This document shows positions 45,408 to 57,536 of a stretch of 64,000 bases of DNA, piece after piece. This DNA comes from Eustoma russellianum (taxonomy: Eukaryota > Streptophyta > Magnoliopsida > Gentianales > Gentianaceae). The stretch is taken from the NCBI GenBank assembly GCA_036186865.1, contig AP025049.1, forward strand, positions 27,425,007 to 27,489,006, in the 5' to 3' direction. The position numbers were made by a program, and so were the translations under genes. Below the pieces are notes generated by a model. The model was not told where the DNA came from, made no database searches, and was given only the letters and a program-made list of their open reading frames with translations. Every line of letters begins with the position of its first letter. The stretch's first letter is position 1.

Positions 45408-46856
45408 TGATACGAATATGGTTCGTATATTGATGTTGTCCCGATCTTTCTTCACTCTCCAAACGTCCCTCAAGCCTTGAATGTGATGGACAATGGTGCC
45501 AAGCAACCACCTTCCCTTCAAGCCTCCAAATTCGTTTGGTTGTTATGTGTTTCAATCCGTCCAATCCAACCAGTCACTCCTAATCCTTGGATTGTGGATC
45601 ACCAACAAAGAACACACAATCCTTAATTGGGTCTAGCCTTGATTTAGATATGTGTAAACCAAAGGAAAAACACAAACTTTTATTCAAGAAACTCAAGAAC
45701 AAAAACAATACAAAAACCGTATGGTTCTAGTCTCAAAGGTGCGAAAAATAGTCTAGCCCCCAAAAGAAATGCTAAGTGATCAATATATTTGATTACAAGT
45801 CTTGTTGGCCAACCCAAAAAAACGTCTAGGTGCATCTTGGAGCTTCAATGTTTGCGCCATTTCCTTCCTTGAGATGCAAATTTGATTTGTTATTTTAGGT
45901 AAGCTTCTCTCTCTTGGCAAATCCACACTTATTGTCTCAATCACCAATTATTGCCTCATTAACCATCCTTCTAGAACTTGCCTTGTGTATCCATGTGCCT
46001 TCAATACACGCCATTCAGCCCTCATTGTGACACAAGATCAGATTTGCTAACTTTGGTAACTTTCTCTCACTTGAATTATGTCCTCAAATGCTCCAAATCT
46101 TCAATTATGACTCCATAATTCATTTCCAATCATCCCAATCTGATTTATGACATTCTAGAAGGTCTCTTAATTGCATTTGATGATAAGATGCGGCTGCCAC
46201 ACTCTCAAGAAGACCGAAAACCCTAATTTGCACAATTGGGCTTGTTTTGGACTTCTTCCTTGCAACTCTTGTAACTATTTTTGTGGACTGATTTTGACAA
46301 AACCCAAAACATGAAAGATGCTCTAAATTAAGTCTACTTCAAGGTCCAGCTGGTCCCATGCACGCCCAATCTCACTTGAAAGCCCAAAACCACAAAACAG
46401 CCTTGTATGGACAAGCTTGGTCCAAATCTGAGAAGCCTTCCTTTCCAAAGCTCAAGGCGTTTGATCCAAGACCTATAACACCTACAAATAACACTCATAC
46501 ACCAAACATAAGTATTCTAAAACAAACTTTAAAAGAATCAAAAGAAAGGAGCAACTAAAAGCCACAGAAACGGCACCAACAAGCGGACTGACTATCCTGC
46601 CCTCCCACCAACCCTTTAACTTATTTATTGACATTGAAAATCATTGGATAATCAGTTCCTCAGCTCAACAATGAGCACCCATTTAGGAGGAACGTTCATT
46701 GGTTCATCTTGCACATGTTTGGTTAGAAAGGAGCCAACATCAAAAGCAACTTGAAGACAATTAATCCTCTTAGTTTGGCTCCTTGTCAAAGGCCCCTTAC
46801 GGTTAAGGGCACCTTGTGCAAGCTCCTCATTAGGGGGCTGCTCCTCAGCCTCATCA
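45408..46856 (-). repeat. B2 3' LTR
   Basis: 1449 bp. The head encodes [34 protein letters not shown] and a stop at 46652. It retains an AT-rich TATA-like stretch near 45780-45800 that the 5' LTR has lost. Confidence 0.93.
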
Positions 46857-47002
46857 ATCCCCCCCTCCTCAAAAGGATTCGCCCTCGAATCATCAAGATA
46901 AAAATGCTCAAAAGGGGAAAGATCACTTACATTGAAGGTGTTGGAAACTGAACCATACCTGTCTTGAGGAAGATCAAGCACATAAGCATTTGGACCAACC
47001 TT
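46652..47002 (-). pseudogene. pol: B2 pol C-terminus beyond the stop, through PPT into LTR
   Basis: In frame with the main polyprotein and separated from it by one TAA. It reads [41 protein letters not shown] over the hairpin (46876-46891) and polypurine tract (46857-46870), then the LTR tail to 46652. B1 is open across the same stretch, which shows the natural end of family B pol. Confidence 0.88.
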
Positions 47003-50000
47003 TTAAATGACCTTAAAAGGTCCATCTCCTCTAGGCATAAGCTTGGACTTCCTCTCCTTAGGAAACTGTTCCTTCCTTAAATGCAACCAAACAAGATCTC
47101 CAGGATAAAACACAACATCTTGTCTATGCTTGTTAGCTTGTTTGGCATACTGTCTATTCTTTCTTTCAAGTTGGAGTTTAACCCTTTCATGCAACTTTTT
47201 GATCATTTCAGCTCGTTGTTTACCATCCATGCTAGTACGCTCATCAATTGGAATAGGCAACAAATCAAGTGGGGAGTGGGGTAGAAAACCATAGACAACT
47301 TCAAAAGGGGAATACAAAGACCCACTATGAACAGCCCTATTGTAAGCAAACTCAATATGTGGTAAACATTCTTCCCAATTTTTCAGATTGCTTTGGATTA
47401 AGGCACGCAACATTTGTGACAAGGTCCTATTTACCACTTCAGTTTGGCCATCTATTTGTGGGTGTGCAGTAGTAGAAAACAAAAGCTTAGTTCCCAACTT
47501 GCTCCAAAGCACACGCCAAAAATGACTCAAGAATTTACTGTCCCTATCACTAACAATTGTTTTAGGCATGCCATGCAACCTAACAACTTCTTTAAAGAAT
47601 AGATTTGCAATGTAGGAAGCATCATCTACTTTGTGACAAGCAATAAAGTGTGCCATCTTAGAGAATCTGTCTACCACAACAAAGACACTATCTCTACCAC
47701 CTTTTGATCTAGGTAAGCCAAGAACAAAGTCCATAGAAATGTCCTCCCAAGGTGCACTAGGTACGTCCAAGGGTGTGTACAAACCATGAGGTTGTGTTTT
47801 GGACTTAGCTTGCCTACAAGTGATGCAACTACTACAAGCCTTTGCAACATCTGATTTCATGTGAGGCCAAAAGAAATGTTCCTTTAAAGTTTCTAAAGTT
47901 TTAAAAACTCCAAAGTGTCCCATTAACCCGCCCCCATGTGCTTCCTTAACCAACAATTCACGCATTGATCCCTTAGGAATGCATAATCGTTTCTCCTTAA
48001 ACAAATAGACATCATGCAAATAAAATTTACCAAAAGGAGAATCAACACATGCATCATAAATGGAAGCAAAATCAGAATCATCCTTATACAATTCCTTAAC
48101 AAATTCAAAGCCAAGCAAGTGTGAAGACAACTTAGTAATCAAAGTATACCTTCTAGACAAAGCATCAGCAACTATGTTATCTTTTCCTTGCTTATACTTA
48201 ATGACATAAGGAAATTGCTCAATAAACTCAACCCACTTTGCATGCCTCTTATTCAGTTTTCCTTGACTCTTAAGGTACTTCAAACTTTCATGATCAGTAT
48301 GAATGACAAACTCTTTGGGTTGCAAGTAGTGTTGCCAAGTTTGTAAGGACCTTACTAAAGCATACAACTCCTTATCATAAGTAGGATAGTTCAATGCATC
48401 ACCTTTCAACTTCTCACTAAAATAAGCAATAGGATGCTTACCTTGGGTTAGAACAGCTCCAATTCCCACGCCACTTGCATCACACTCTACCTCAAATGTA
48501 TCATCAAAGTTTGGCAACTTCAAGATAGGTGCTGTAGTGAGACGTCTTTTAAGCTCATCAAACGCCCTTTGTTGGGCTTCACCCCAATGGAATCCAACCT
48601 CTTTCTTGACTATCTCATTCAATGGTGCGGCTACGGTTGAAAAGTCTTTGACAAACCGCCTATAAAAACCTGACAAACCATGAAAGCTCCTCACTTCTCC
48701 CACACTCTTTGGTGTAGGCCATTCAAGGATGGATTTCACCTTGTCTTGATCCATTTCAATCCCTGCAGAACTGATTACAAAACCAAGAAAAACAACTTTG
48801 TCCAAACAAAAAGAACATTTCTTAAAGTTAGCATAAAGTTTTTCTTTTCTTAGCTTTTCAAAAACAGCCCTTATGTGATCTAAATGCTCTTCTAAGGACT
48901 TAGAATAGATCAAGATGTCATCAAAATAAACCACAACAAACTTCCCAATAAAAGCTCTCAAAACTTCATTCATTAGCCTCATGAATGTACTAGGTGCATT
49001 AGTTAACCCAAAAGGCATAACTAACCATTCATACAATCCAAATTTAGTTTTAAAAGCTGTTTTCCATTCATCACCCTCTCTTATTCTCACTTGAAAATAA
49101 CCACTTTTCAAATCAATTTTCGTATACCATTGTGAACCATGCAACATATCAAGCATATCATCAAGTCTAGGAATGGGATACCTATACTTTACAGTGATTT
49201 TGTTGATAGCCCTACAATCTGTACACATCCTCCAAGTGCCATCCTTTTTCGGGACAAGGATGACTGGAACTGCACTTGGGCTCATACTTTCCCTTACCTT
49301 CTCTTTGGCTAAGAGATCCTCCACTTGCCTTTGTATTTCCTTTGTTTCCTCCGGATTGGCCCTATAAGCTGGCCTATTAGGTAGGACAGCCCCTGGAATA
49401 AAGTCAATGTGGTGCTCAATCCCTCTTAAAGGTGGCAACCCATGTGGTTCCTCCTCGGGAAACAAATCTGCAAATTCTTCCAACAAAGAAACAACACCAC
49501 TAGGCAAGGTAGATGGTAAGTCATTCTTAGAAAACAAGCATTCAACACTATCTTTGTAAAGCATCACCAAAACAGTTTTATTATCATACAATACATGTGT
49601 AACTTCACGAGATTTTGCAAAGAAAGCATGCTTCTTAGGTGGATGTGAAATTTGTGAGGTGGATGCTTGTGAAAGTGTTTGAGCCGTGGGTGAGGGTGGA
49701 TTGATTTGGGCCGTGGGTTGTGTACCCTTGGCCGAGGAGTTTGTGGCCTCCAAAAGGCTTCTTCTCTCCTTTTTAAGAACCTCTAAGAACCTTTTTTCAG
49801 CCTCCTTTTCCTTAGGATCTGAATGGTTCTTCTTCATCCTCTTAGCATCCTCATAAACTTTATGTGGAGACAATGCATGTAACTTAAACTTTTTGCCATT
49901 AAAAGTAAAAGCATACATGTTCAATCTACCATCATAAATAACATGCTTGTCAAATTGCCAAGGCCTACCTAACAAAATATGACTAGCATGCATAGGAGCT

Positions 50001-51619
50001 ACATCACACAAAATTTCATCTTTGTAGCCACCAATAGATAAAGAAATCAGAACTTGCTTAGACACATGAATCTCACCACAATCATTTAGCCAAGATAACC
50101 TATAGGGATGGGGATGATCAATCATAGGTAAGTCTAACTTTCTAACAAGTTCAATACTTGCAACATTAGCACAAGAACCACTATCAATAATTAAAGTGCA
50201 AGTTTTGCCTTTTACCAAACAATGGATGTGGAAAATGTTCTCCCTTTGCAAGTTTTCTTCTTCCTCCTTCATGTGTGCACTTAAGGCTTTTCTTACCACA
50301 AGAAAGTCCTTATATGCACCCTCTTCATCACTCTTTACCTCCTCAGCTGAGTCCTCTTGGTACTCCTCCTTTGTTGCTTCTTCTTCCTCCTCTTCTGAAT
50401 AGAATTCATTAGTTTCCTCAAGGTACAACACTTTCTTGGCATTAGGGCAGTCCCTTGCATAATGCCCTCTCCCTCTACATTTAAAACACTCAATCTCCCT
50501 TGTCCTTGGAGGGTTTGCGGTTGCCTTGCCTTTGCCTTTGTCATTTTGACCTTGATTTGCACCATTGGTCCTTTGAGTGAAGTGTGGTTTATTTGGAGTG
50601 TTAGAACTGTTTTGGCCGAATGTGTTTGAACTTGTCCGTGCCCCTCCATTGCCATTAGACCTAGGCTGCACTTTAGAAATAGAAGAAGCATTAGTTCTAA
50701 GACCAAATCCACTAGTAGAAGAACGTACCTTTAGTTGCCGCTCAATTTTCTCAGCTTTGTGAACCATGGAATTTAGATCAACATAGGTAGTGAGTTCAAG
50801 TTGAAACCCAATCTCCCTATTAAGACCTCCCAAAAACCGAGCCATGGTTGCCTCCTCAGTTTCTTCAGTATCAGTTTTTATCAACAAACTTTCTAACTCT
50901 TTAAAGTATTCATCCACACTTTTATTTCCTTGAGTTAGGCATTGCAACTTTTGGAACATGGACCTCTCGTAAGATTCTGGAATGAATTTCTTTCTCATCT
51001 CATATTTCATGTCATCCCAAGTTCCAATTGTTGGTTGTCTAGTCCTTCTTCTTATACTTTGAGTTTGGTCCCACCAAATCAAGGCATAATCCAAGAACTC
51101 TATACTTGCATATCTCACTTTTTGCAACTCAGTATAGTTGGTATAGGAAAAGATCATGTCAACTTTTCTTTCCCACTCAATGTAGGCTTCAGGGTCACTT
51201 TTGCCATAAAAGGGTGGAATGTTTATTTTGGTTTTCAAATAATCATCCTCTTGAGGCACATGCCTCCTAGGTTGCATTCGGCCTTGAGGCCTTGGGTATA
51301 CCTCCTCAACCTCTTCCTCTTCATAGTAATCATTCCATCCCTCCCTAACAGGTTGTTGTCTCATTCCTTGCCTCCTATCTCCTCTACCCCTTGCTCCTCC
51401 TCTACCTCCCATGCTTGTGGACCCCTTAGGTTCAGTTCCACGGGATGTTTGGCCTTGGTTTTGAGGTGGGGGCTGTTCTTGGGTAGGAGGTGTGTTGGAT
51501 GTCATCCTTGCTTCCCACTCATCCATCCTAGATTGCATATTACTAAGCATCTGTGCAATCTTTTCCATTGAATATTCCACTTTGTCTCCTCCTCCTTGGG
51601 TACCGTTTGAACCATCCAT
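47003..51619 (-). CDS. gag-pol: B2 Gag-Pol polyprotein
   Basis: The start is ATG 51619 in the context GTTGCCATGG (MDGSNGTQ); the longer ORF from 51646 has no support. An RG-rich stretch lies near residue 85, the capsid core at about 120-300, the zinc knuckle [14 protein letters not shown] near 376, protease [12 protein letters not shown] near 478, [14 protein letters not shown] near 798 and YFDD near 898, RNase [10 protein letters not shown] near 1048, integrase [10 protein letters not shown] near 1226, and the DDE core with VSDRDSKFL and VNRTL up to about 1393. GPY/F starts near 1508; a TAA at 47003-47005 ends the frame after GPFKVI, where B1 has glutamine. Confidence 0.92.
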   Translation of the reverse strand: MDGSNGTQGGGDKVEYSMEKIAQMLSNMQSRMDEWEARMTSNTPPTQEQPPPQNQGQTSRGTEPKGSTSMGGRGGARGRGDRRQGMRQQPVREGWNDYYEEEEVEEVYPRPQGRMQPRRHVPQEDDYLKTKINIPPFYGKSDPEAYIEWERKVDMIFSYTNYTELQKVRYASIEFLDYALIWWDQTQSIRRRTRQPTIGTWDDMKYEMRKKFIPESYERSMFQKLQCLTQGNKSVDEYFKELESLLIKTDTEETEEATMARFLGGLNREIGFQLELTTYVDLNSMVHKAEKIERQLKVRSSTSGFGLRTNASSISKVQPRSNGNGGARTSSNTFGQNSSNTPNKPHFTQRTNGANQGQNDKGKGKATANPPRTREIECFKCRGRGHYARDCPNAKKVLYLEETNEFYSEEEEEEATKEEYQEDSAEEVKSDEEGAYKDFLVVRKALSAHMKEEEENLQRENIFHIHCLVKGKTCTLIIDSGSCANVASIELVRKLDLPMIDHPHPYRLSWLNDCGEIHVSKQVLISLSIGGYKDEILCDVAPMHASHILLGRPWQFDKHVIYDGRLNMYAFTFNGKKFKLHALSPHKVYEDAKRMKKNHSDPKEKEAEKRFLEVLKKERRSLLEATNSSAKGTQPTAQINPPSPTAQTLSQASTSQISHPPKKHAFFAKSREVTHVLYDNKTVLVMLYKDSVECLFSKNDLPSTLPSGVVSLLEEFADLFPEEEPHGLPPLRGIEHHIDFIPGAVLPNRPAYRANPEETKEIQRQVEDLLAKEKVRESMSPSAVPVILVPKKDGTWRMCTDCRAINKITVKYRYPIPRLDDMLDMLHGSQWYTKIDLKSGYFQVRIREGDEWKTAFKTKFGLYEWLVMPFGLTNAPSTFMRLMNEVLRAFIGKFVVVYFDDILIYSKSLEEHLDHIRAVFEKLRKEKLYANFKKCSFCLDKVVFLGFVISSAGIEMDQDKVKSILEWPTPKSVGEVRSFHGLSGFYRRFVKDFSTVAAPLNEIVKKEVGFHWGEAQQRAFDELKRRLTTAPILKLPNFDDTFEVECDASGVGIGAVLTQGKHPIAYFSEKLKGDALNYPTYDKELYALVRSLQTWQHYLQPKEFVIHTDHESLKYLKSQGKLNKRHAKWVEFIEQFPYVIKYKQGKDNIVADALSRRYTLITKLSSHLLGFEFVKELYKDDSDFASIYDACVDSPFGKFYLHDVYLFKEKRLCIPKGSMRELLVKEAHGGGLMGHFGVFKTLETLKEHFFWPHMKSDVAKACSSCITCRQAKSKTQPHGLYTPLDVPSAPWEDISMDFVLGLPRSKGGRDSVFVVVDRFSKMAHFIACHKVDDASYIANLFFKEVVRLHGMPKTIVSDRDSKFLSHFWRVLWSKLGTKLLFSTTAHPQIDGQTEVVNRTLSQMLRALIQSNLKNWEECLPHIEFAYNRAVHSGSLYSPFEVVYGFLPHSPLDLLPIPIDERTSMDGKQRAEMIKKLHERVKLQLERKNRQYAKQANKHRQDVVFYPGDLVWLHLRKEQFPKERKSKLMPRGDGPFKVI

Positions 51620-52884
51620 GGCAACCTGAAACGCTATCACAAACAAGAAAAGAAGAAAACTAACACAAGAAACATAAGTGAGTTGTTAGCGAAAACAATA
51701 AGGAAAACGAAAATCTGTTTGGCCTTTTTTTGTCCTCCCTTGTTTTCTCTCAATTGCTCAAGTGTTTTCCTTGGCCAATCTTGAGCCAGAACCTCTTAAG
51801 GAAGGTCCCAAATTGGCTAACCACAATCTGCTTTGTTTTCTGTCCTTGCAAGCTTCTTTTGCCTTCAACACACCAATTGATCAACAAGTGGTAAAACAGC
51901 TTCAAGAAGTTTAGAGCACAATTTAAACACACTTAATAACTATGATTCAAAGAAACAAGAAACCAAAAAGTGATGTAGTTGGATGAACCAAAGAATTGCT
52001 AGGGGTTGTCCTGGGCAATCTTTAATTAAACCAACTTATGCAATATCAAATGCAAGCTCTTTGATTGATAGTATGAATGTGTATCCAAGGTTGAGAATTG
52101 AAGGTTTTATGTGTGTTGTTTTGGGGTCAAACACACGGTTTTTGTTTTGCTTCTTTTCTTTTTTTGCTTTTGTCAACTTGGATAGTAGATGCAAAAAGAT
52201 GGAACTTTTGTACAAAAGGAACTTCTTTTCTCTTCCTTTCGCTTGTGCACTTTTCTTTTTTTTTGTGCACGTTTTCTTTTCCTCTTTTTTTTTTTAACGT
52301 CCAAATCAGCCTTGTTGCAACCTTTGTTTGCTTTTGCAAGAATCAGTTGTGTATGCTTGAATAGATTGCTTATGTGTAGGAAAGATGATTCTTTTTTTGT
52401 TTGTATGGATGTTTAGTAGAAAACAGATTTTTCTTGGATACCAATACAACCAAAACAAACAAACTTGTATTCAATATCACACAAGCAAATTTAATTAAAA
52501 GCTTCGATAACAACAAGGTGTTTGACTCAAAGGTATCTTCTTTTAGGCCTTGGGCTGATTTTAGATGGAGTTAAATCCTATTCAATGCAAACAACAATGA
52601 TCCTATGATTAAGTGTGTTGAAGATGAGATCTTTAATGATAGGTGATCAATATTGATGCAAAAGATGAAGCCTTTTTTTTGTGGTTTTTTTTTGTTGAAC
52701 TGAAGAAAAGAACAATCTTTGTTTTTGTTTCTGAAAAGAAACAATTTTTTTTTGAATGATTGAGAATAACAAGAATGAAACAAAAAAAATGGATGAATAG
52801 ATGAAGATTTGAAGACGGGGATGAGAAGAACAAGAATGACGCAAATGACACAAGAAAAGATATTTGAGATGAAGATAAACGAGA
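51620..52884 (-). other. B2 leader
   Basis: About 1.27 kb between primer site and gag with T-rich homopolymers and no supported gene. B1 lacks the gag-proximal 450 bp or so of it. Confidence 0.75.
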
Positions 52885-52896
52885 GCTCTGATACCA
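52885..52896 (-). other. B2 primer binding site, tRNA-iMet
   Basis: TGGTATCAGAGC on the minus strand, two bases from the 5' LTR. Confidence 0.93.
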
Positions 52897-52898
52897 CT

Positions 52899-54333
52899 TG
52901 ATACGAATATGGTTCGTATATTGATGTTGTCCCGATCTTTCTTCACTCTCCAAACGTCCCTCAAGCCTTGAATGTGATGGACAATGGTGCCAAGCAACCA
53001 CCTTCCCTTCAAGCCTCCAAATTCGTTTGGTTGTTATGTGTTTCAATCCGTCCAATCCAACCAGTCACTCCTAATCCTTGGATTGTGGATCACCAACAAG
53101 GAACACACAATCCTTAATTGGGTCTAGCCTTGATTTAGATATGTGTAAACCAAAGGAAAAACACAAACTTTTATTCAAGAAACTCAAGAACAAAAACAAT
53201 ACAAAAACCGTATGGTTCTAGTCTCAAAGGTGCGAAAAATAGTCTAGCCCCCAAAAGAAATGCTAAGTGATTTTAGTCTTGTTGGCCAACCCAAAAAAAT
53301 GTCTAGGTGCATCTTGGAGCTTCAATGTTTGCGCCATTTCCTTCCTTGAGATGCAAATTTGATTTGTTATTTTAGGTAAGCTTCTCTCTCTTGGCAAATC
53401 CACACTTATTGTCTCAATCACCAATTATTGCCTCATTAACCATCCTTCTAGAACTTGCCTTGTGTATCCATGTGCCTTCAATACACGCCATTCAGCCCTC
53501 ATTGTGACACAAGATCAGATTTGCTAACTTTGGTAACTTTCTCTCACTTGAATTATCTCCTCAAATGCTCCAAATCTTCAATTATGACTCCATAATTCAT
53601 TTCCAATCATCCCAATCTGATTTATGACATTCTAGAAGGTCTCTTAATTGCATTTGATGATAAGATGCGGCTGCCACACTCTCAAGAAGACCGAAAACCC
53701 TAATTTGCACAATTGGGCTTGTTTTGGACTTCTTCCTTGTAACTCTTGTAACTATTTTTGTGGACCGATTTTGACAAAACCCAAAACATGAAAGATGCTC
53801 TAAATTAAGTCTACTTCAAGGTCCAGCTGGTCCCATGCACGCCCAATCTCACTTGAAAGCCCAAAACCACAAAACAGCCTTGTATGGACAAGCTTGGTCC
53901 AAATCTGAGAAGCCTTCCTTTCCAAAGCTCAAGGCGTTTGATCCAAGACCTATAACACCTACAAATCACACTCATACACCAAACATAAGTATTCTAAAAC
54001 AAACTTTAAAAGAATCAAAAGAAAGGAGCAACTAAAAGCCACAGAAACGGCACCAACAAGCGGACTGACTATCCTGCCCTCCCACCAACCCTTTAACTTA
54101 TTTATTGACATTGAAAATCATTGGATAATCAGTTCCTAAGCTCAACAATGAGCACCCATTTAGGAGGAACGTTCATTGGTTCATCTTGCACATGTTTGGT
54201 TAGAAAGGAGCCAACATCAAAAGCAACTTGAAGACAATTAATCCTCTTAGTTTGGCTCCTTGTCAAAGGCCCCTTACGGTTAAGGGCACCTTGTGCAAGC
54301 TCCTCATTAGGGGGCTGCTCCTCAGCCTCATCA
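52899..54333 (-). repeat. B2 5' LTR, TATA-like stretch deleted
   Basis: 1435 bp. Near 53268-53280 it lacks 14 bp that the 3' LTR has; the lost sequence includes the AT-rich stretch where B1 has ATATATATAG. This is the LTR that would drive transcription, so promoter strength is probably reduced. Confidence 0.9.
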
Positions 54334-54725
54334 AAACGCATGTCAATAAAAACTAGGCAGCACACTTACTTAGCTAAAACTACCTTGTTTTGTTCTCAGT
54401 TTTCGGTTTTGCTTGTGCTAAACTAAACAACCAACTAAACACTTAAACTATGTTGTAAACTAGTCTAACCAAGCTAAATAAGGCAGCAAACAAAACGTTT
54501 AAAACAGATTGCACACAAGTACAAAAGAAAACAGAATTTTAACAACTTGATTACAACTAACTATCAACTAATCTATTTTTGTGTTCAAAGTTTTCTGTTT
54601 TAAGGACTTATCTAAACTACCATTTAAACTTCTAGATTAGGACCTATTGAACAATATCTAGGCCAGATTGAACAAGTACAAGCTGGTTGCACACGGTTCT
54701 AAACTTGAGCTACACAAAGGGATTC
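54334..54725 (-). other. A3 leader, middle part
   Basis: Leader sequence (with TAGGCAGCACACTTACT) between B2 and S3, homologous to 34390-34800 of A2 but more diverged than the gag-proximal part. No gene. Confidence 0.72.
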
Positions 54726-55947
54726 TGATGAGCCAAACGAAGGCTAGAAAACGTTGCCAAGGACTTTGTCTCCTATTCCAAACTGATTTGAACACAAGCT
54801 ATGTCAAAGAACATCTCAAAGATACCCCTTGAACTTTAACCGTTGTTCTTGGCTCAATTTATGCCAACACCTCTCCCTCTTTGGCACTCCAATACATCTA
54901 AAACCTCAATGAGACCCTAAGATGCTGTAAACCAAATGATGAAGCAAATACTAACAAGTTCTAGGCTAGAAACTTGAAAAAAAACCGTAAGTGGTTTCAA
55001 ACTTCAACTATGAAATAGTTGTAAACTCCTTGAAGGAAATTTGATTGAAATATGTTTGATAATGGTTATATATTGTTACATTCAGGTTCCTAGGCTATTT
55101 AAAACAAACGAAAATTACATGTGTACAAGGTTTAAAGTACTAAGTACAAGTCTAGAAATAACATGCTTGCTTGGTAACTTGTTTGAACAACTTTAGTTCC
55201 TAGAAAGCTGGTTCCCTTTGCCGTGCTTCCATGCTGGTCTCTAGCCAAAGTTTTGATTGGATAATGCATTGAGCAGCTTGGTTGGATCCCCCTTTGATTG
55301 GTTGTAAGTTAGGCTTTGAATTTTCAAACCAACTAGGCTTAAACCAACCGCCCTCTTCAAAGGAATTGATTGGATGAATCTTTGTGCAGCTTGTTTTCTT
55401 GTCTTCAACTTGAGTGTGATTGGTTTGAACATTTGCAAGACTTCTTCTCATTGGTTAAAGCTTTGAGCAGCTTGTCTTGCTCACTATTTGCGTGGAGGAC
55501 AAAGCCTTGTATTTGACATGAGTGCTTGTCACCTCCTTGCTTGTAAGCTACTTGCTTATCACCTCCTTGTTTGTTTGCTTATCACCTCCTTGCTTGTAAG
55601 CTACTTGTTTGTCACCTCCTTGCTTGAACAAAATTTCGGATTCTACTTGCATCTTCAAGCTTTGTTTGAACAATGATATCATCCGATCAGACGGGACATG
55701 GATCGATAGGTGTTCATGCTTCTTCAATGTAAAGCTCTCTTTGACCTATCTTCAAAGACACCAAGCAACAAACACAAGATACACAACATATATGACATGT
55801 CCTAAGGGTTAGTTAAGACTATAAGACATAAGAAGTAACACTAGTGTGTGCGGAGTTAACAGTGATATGCCATGTCTTACAGAACTAACATGTGACAATA
55901 AATGATACATGAAAATATGTTACGTTGACCCCATCGTGGGCTCATCA
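54726..55947 (-). repeat. S3: solo LTR of the N subfamily
   Basis: 1222 bp with perfect duplication GATTC (54721-54725, 55948-55952). The minus strand starts TGATGAGCCCACGATGGGG, the N1 head, so it does not encode the pol tail; the rest is family A-like. A block of roughly 100 bp near 55656-55755 replaces the sequence around TTTCAG|GT seen in the other LTRs. Confidence 0.88.
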
Positions 55948-56181
55948 GATTCTAACAACACTTAGGTCTAGTCTAAGTTCTTTTTGTGGTGTTTTCGGTT
56001 TTGCTACTTAAACTAAGTTACCAAAATATTGTAAACTATCTAATAAACACTTCAAAACATAAACTAACTATGTAAACAAACAGAATCTAATTGAACAACA
56101 AAATAGTTTACAAACGGATTTGGGCAGCATCATGCATATGCTAGTTTAAACAATGTAAACATGAATAGAAGACTAACCAAA
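55948..56181 (-). other. A3 leader, primer-proximal part
   Basis: The last 230 bp of the leader up to the primer site, matching 34790-35020 of A2 and 12144-12370 of N1 in reverse. No gene. Confidence 0.75.
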
Positions 56182-56193
56182 TCTCTGATACCA
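56182..56193 (-). other. A3 primer binding site, one mismatch
   Basis: The minus strand reads TGGTATCAGAGA; the last base differs from the TGGTATCAGAGC of the other elements. Confidence 0.85.
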
Positions 56194-56195
56194 AT

Positions 56196-57374
56196 TGATG
56201 AGCCAAACGAAGGCTAGATAAACGTTGTAAGGACCTTGTCTCCTACTCCAAACTGATTTGAACCACAGCTATGGCAAAGAACATCACAATGACACCCCTT
56301 GAACTGTAACCGTTTGTTCTTGGCTCAATTTATACCAACACCTCTTCCTCTTTGGTATTCCAACACATCTAAAACCTCATTGAGACCCTAAGATGCTGTA
56401 AACCAAAAATGAAGTAAATACTAACAAGTTCTAGGCTATGAACTTGGAAGAAAACCGTTAAGTGGTCTTGAACTTCAACTAGAAAGTTGAGATTTCCTTA
56501 AAGGAAGTTTTAATTGAAATGTATATATGAATTGTTGTCTTTGTACATTCAGCTTCCTAAGCTATTTATACCAAACGAAAATTACAAGAGTACAAAGCTT
56601 AAAGTAAAAAGTACTAGACTAAAAAATGACATGCTTGCTTGGTAACTTGTTTGAACAACTTTAGTTCCTAGAAAGCTGGTTGCTTTGCCGTTGATTCCTT
56701 GCTACTTTTCAACCAAAGTTTTGATTGGATAATACATGGAGCAGCTTGCTTTGAATTAGGCTTTGATTGGTTGCAAGTTGGTCTTTGAATTTTCAAACCA
56801 TTTAGGCCTTAAACCAACGATTTCTTCAAGGCATTTGATTGGACCAATTGTTGTGCAGCTTGCATTCTTGACTTCAACTTGATTGTGATTGGTTTGAACA
56901 TTTACAAGACTCCTTCCAATTGGTTCATGATGTGAGCAGCTTGTACACCCATTTAACGTGAAGAACATTGCTTGAATTTGACATGAGTGCTTGTCACCAC
57001 CTTGCTTGTAAGCTACTTGCATAACACCTCTTGGCTTGGACAAAAATTCAGATTCTAATTGCATTTCCAAGCTAGGTACGTGTTCCTGAAAGACAAGGCA
57101 ATAATACAACACAAACTATCCTAAAACTAGGTTAACCAACCAACAATATTAAAAAGAACAACTAAAGATATGTACAACACGTTTTTGATACAACTAGATC
57201 ATAGCTTGTATCATATAAACCCAATGGACATCATCTTTGCTTGGTTCATCCTCTTCATGCCTATAAAGAAATGATTCAACACAATGTAACAACTTCTTAG
57301 CCATATTCCTTGTTATGGGACCTGTGTGGGGCATTGAGGTGTCATCGTCCACAAGGTTAGGCTGTAGCTCATCA
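56196..57374 (-). repeat. A3 5' LTR
   Basis: 1179 bp. The promoter box is GGTATAAATAGC near 56559-56571 on the minus strand. The tail at its head (57194-57374) lacks about 12 bp. It is followed by GGGTT (57375-57379). Confidence 0.88.
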
Positions 57375-57536
57375 GGGTTCAATGAAATGAACTCATGGAA
57401 CCTTAGGTTCATCTTGAACATGCTTTACAAGAAGGTTCCAACTTGATGAAAAAGTTCTCTTGCCCTCCTTCTTGTCATAGGACTCTTGACCTCTTGATGG
57501 GACCCTTGGTCCTCATCGGACCATTGATCCTCATCA
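57375..57536 (-). repeat. Family C 3' LTR head
   Basis: The minus strand starts TGATGAGGATCAATGG after the polypurine tract at 57537-57549. In the appropriate frame it encodes SPMTRRRARELF and HQVGTFL, then, after a shift, KHVQDEP: the family C version of the LTR tail. A3 interrupts it; the LTR continues at 42992. Confidence 0.82.

Larger units (their letters stand above)
45408..54333 (-). mobile_element. B2: nearly intact family B element
   Basis: LTRs 45408-46856 (1449 bp) and 52899-54333 (1435 bp) with perfect duplication AAACG (45403-45407, 54334-54338). The internal region has primer site, 1.27-kb leader, a single gag-pol frame and polypurine tract. One nonsense codon in the integrase C-terminus is the only coding break I see. 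By eye the LTRs differ by about 7 substitutions and one 14-bp deletion. Confidence 0.94.
42998..57374 (-). mobile_element. A3: family A deletion derivative carrying B2 and S3
   Basis: LTRs of 1190 bp (42998-44187) and 1179 bp (56196-57374) share perfect duplication GGGTT (42993-42997, 57375-57379). The internal region is only the leader and the first 20 or so gag codons; everything from there to the 3' LTR is gone. The two LTRs differ far more than those of the other pairs, including a 12-bp gap, so the element may be a mosaic. B2 and S3 are inserted in its leader. Confidence 0.88.

Noticed and set aside
50942..51571. A 209-codon plus-strand frame antisense to B2 gag
   Set aside because: It is the complement of a recognisable Gag sequence and has no domain of its own; the plus-strand frames over 3564-3767, 4121-4369 and 36320-36772 are the same kind of shadow.
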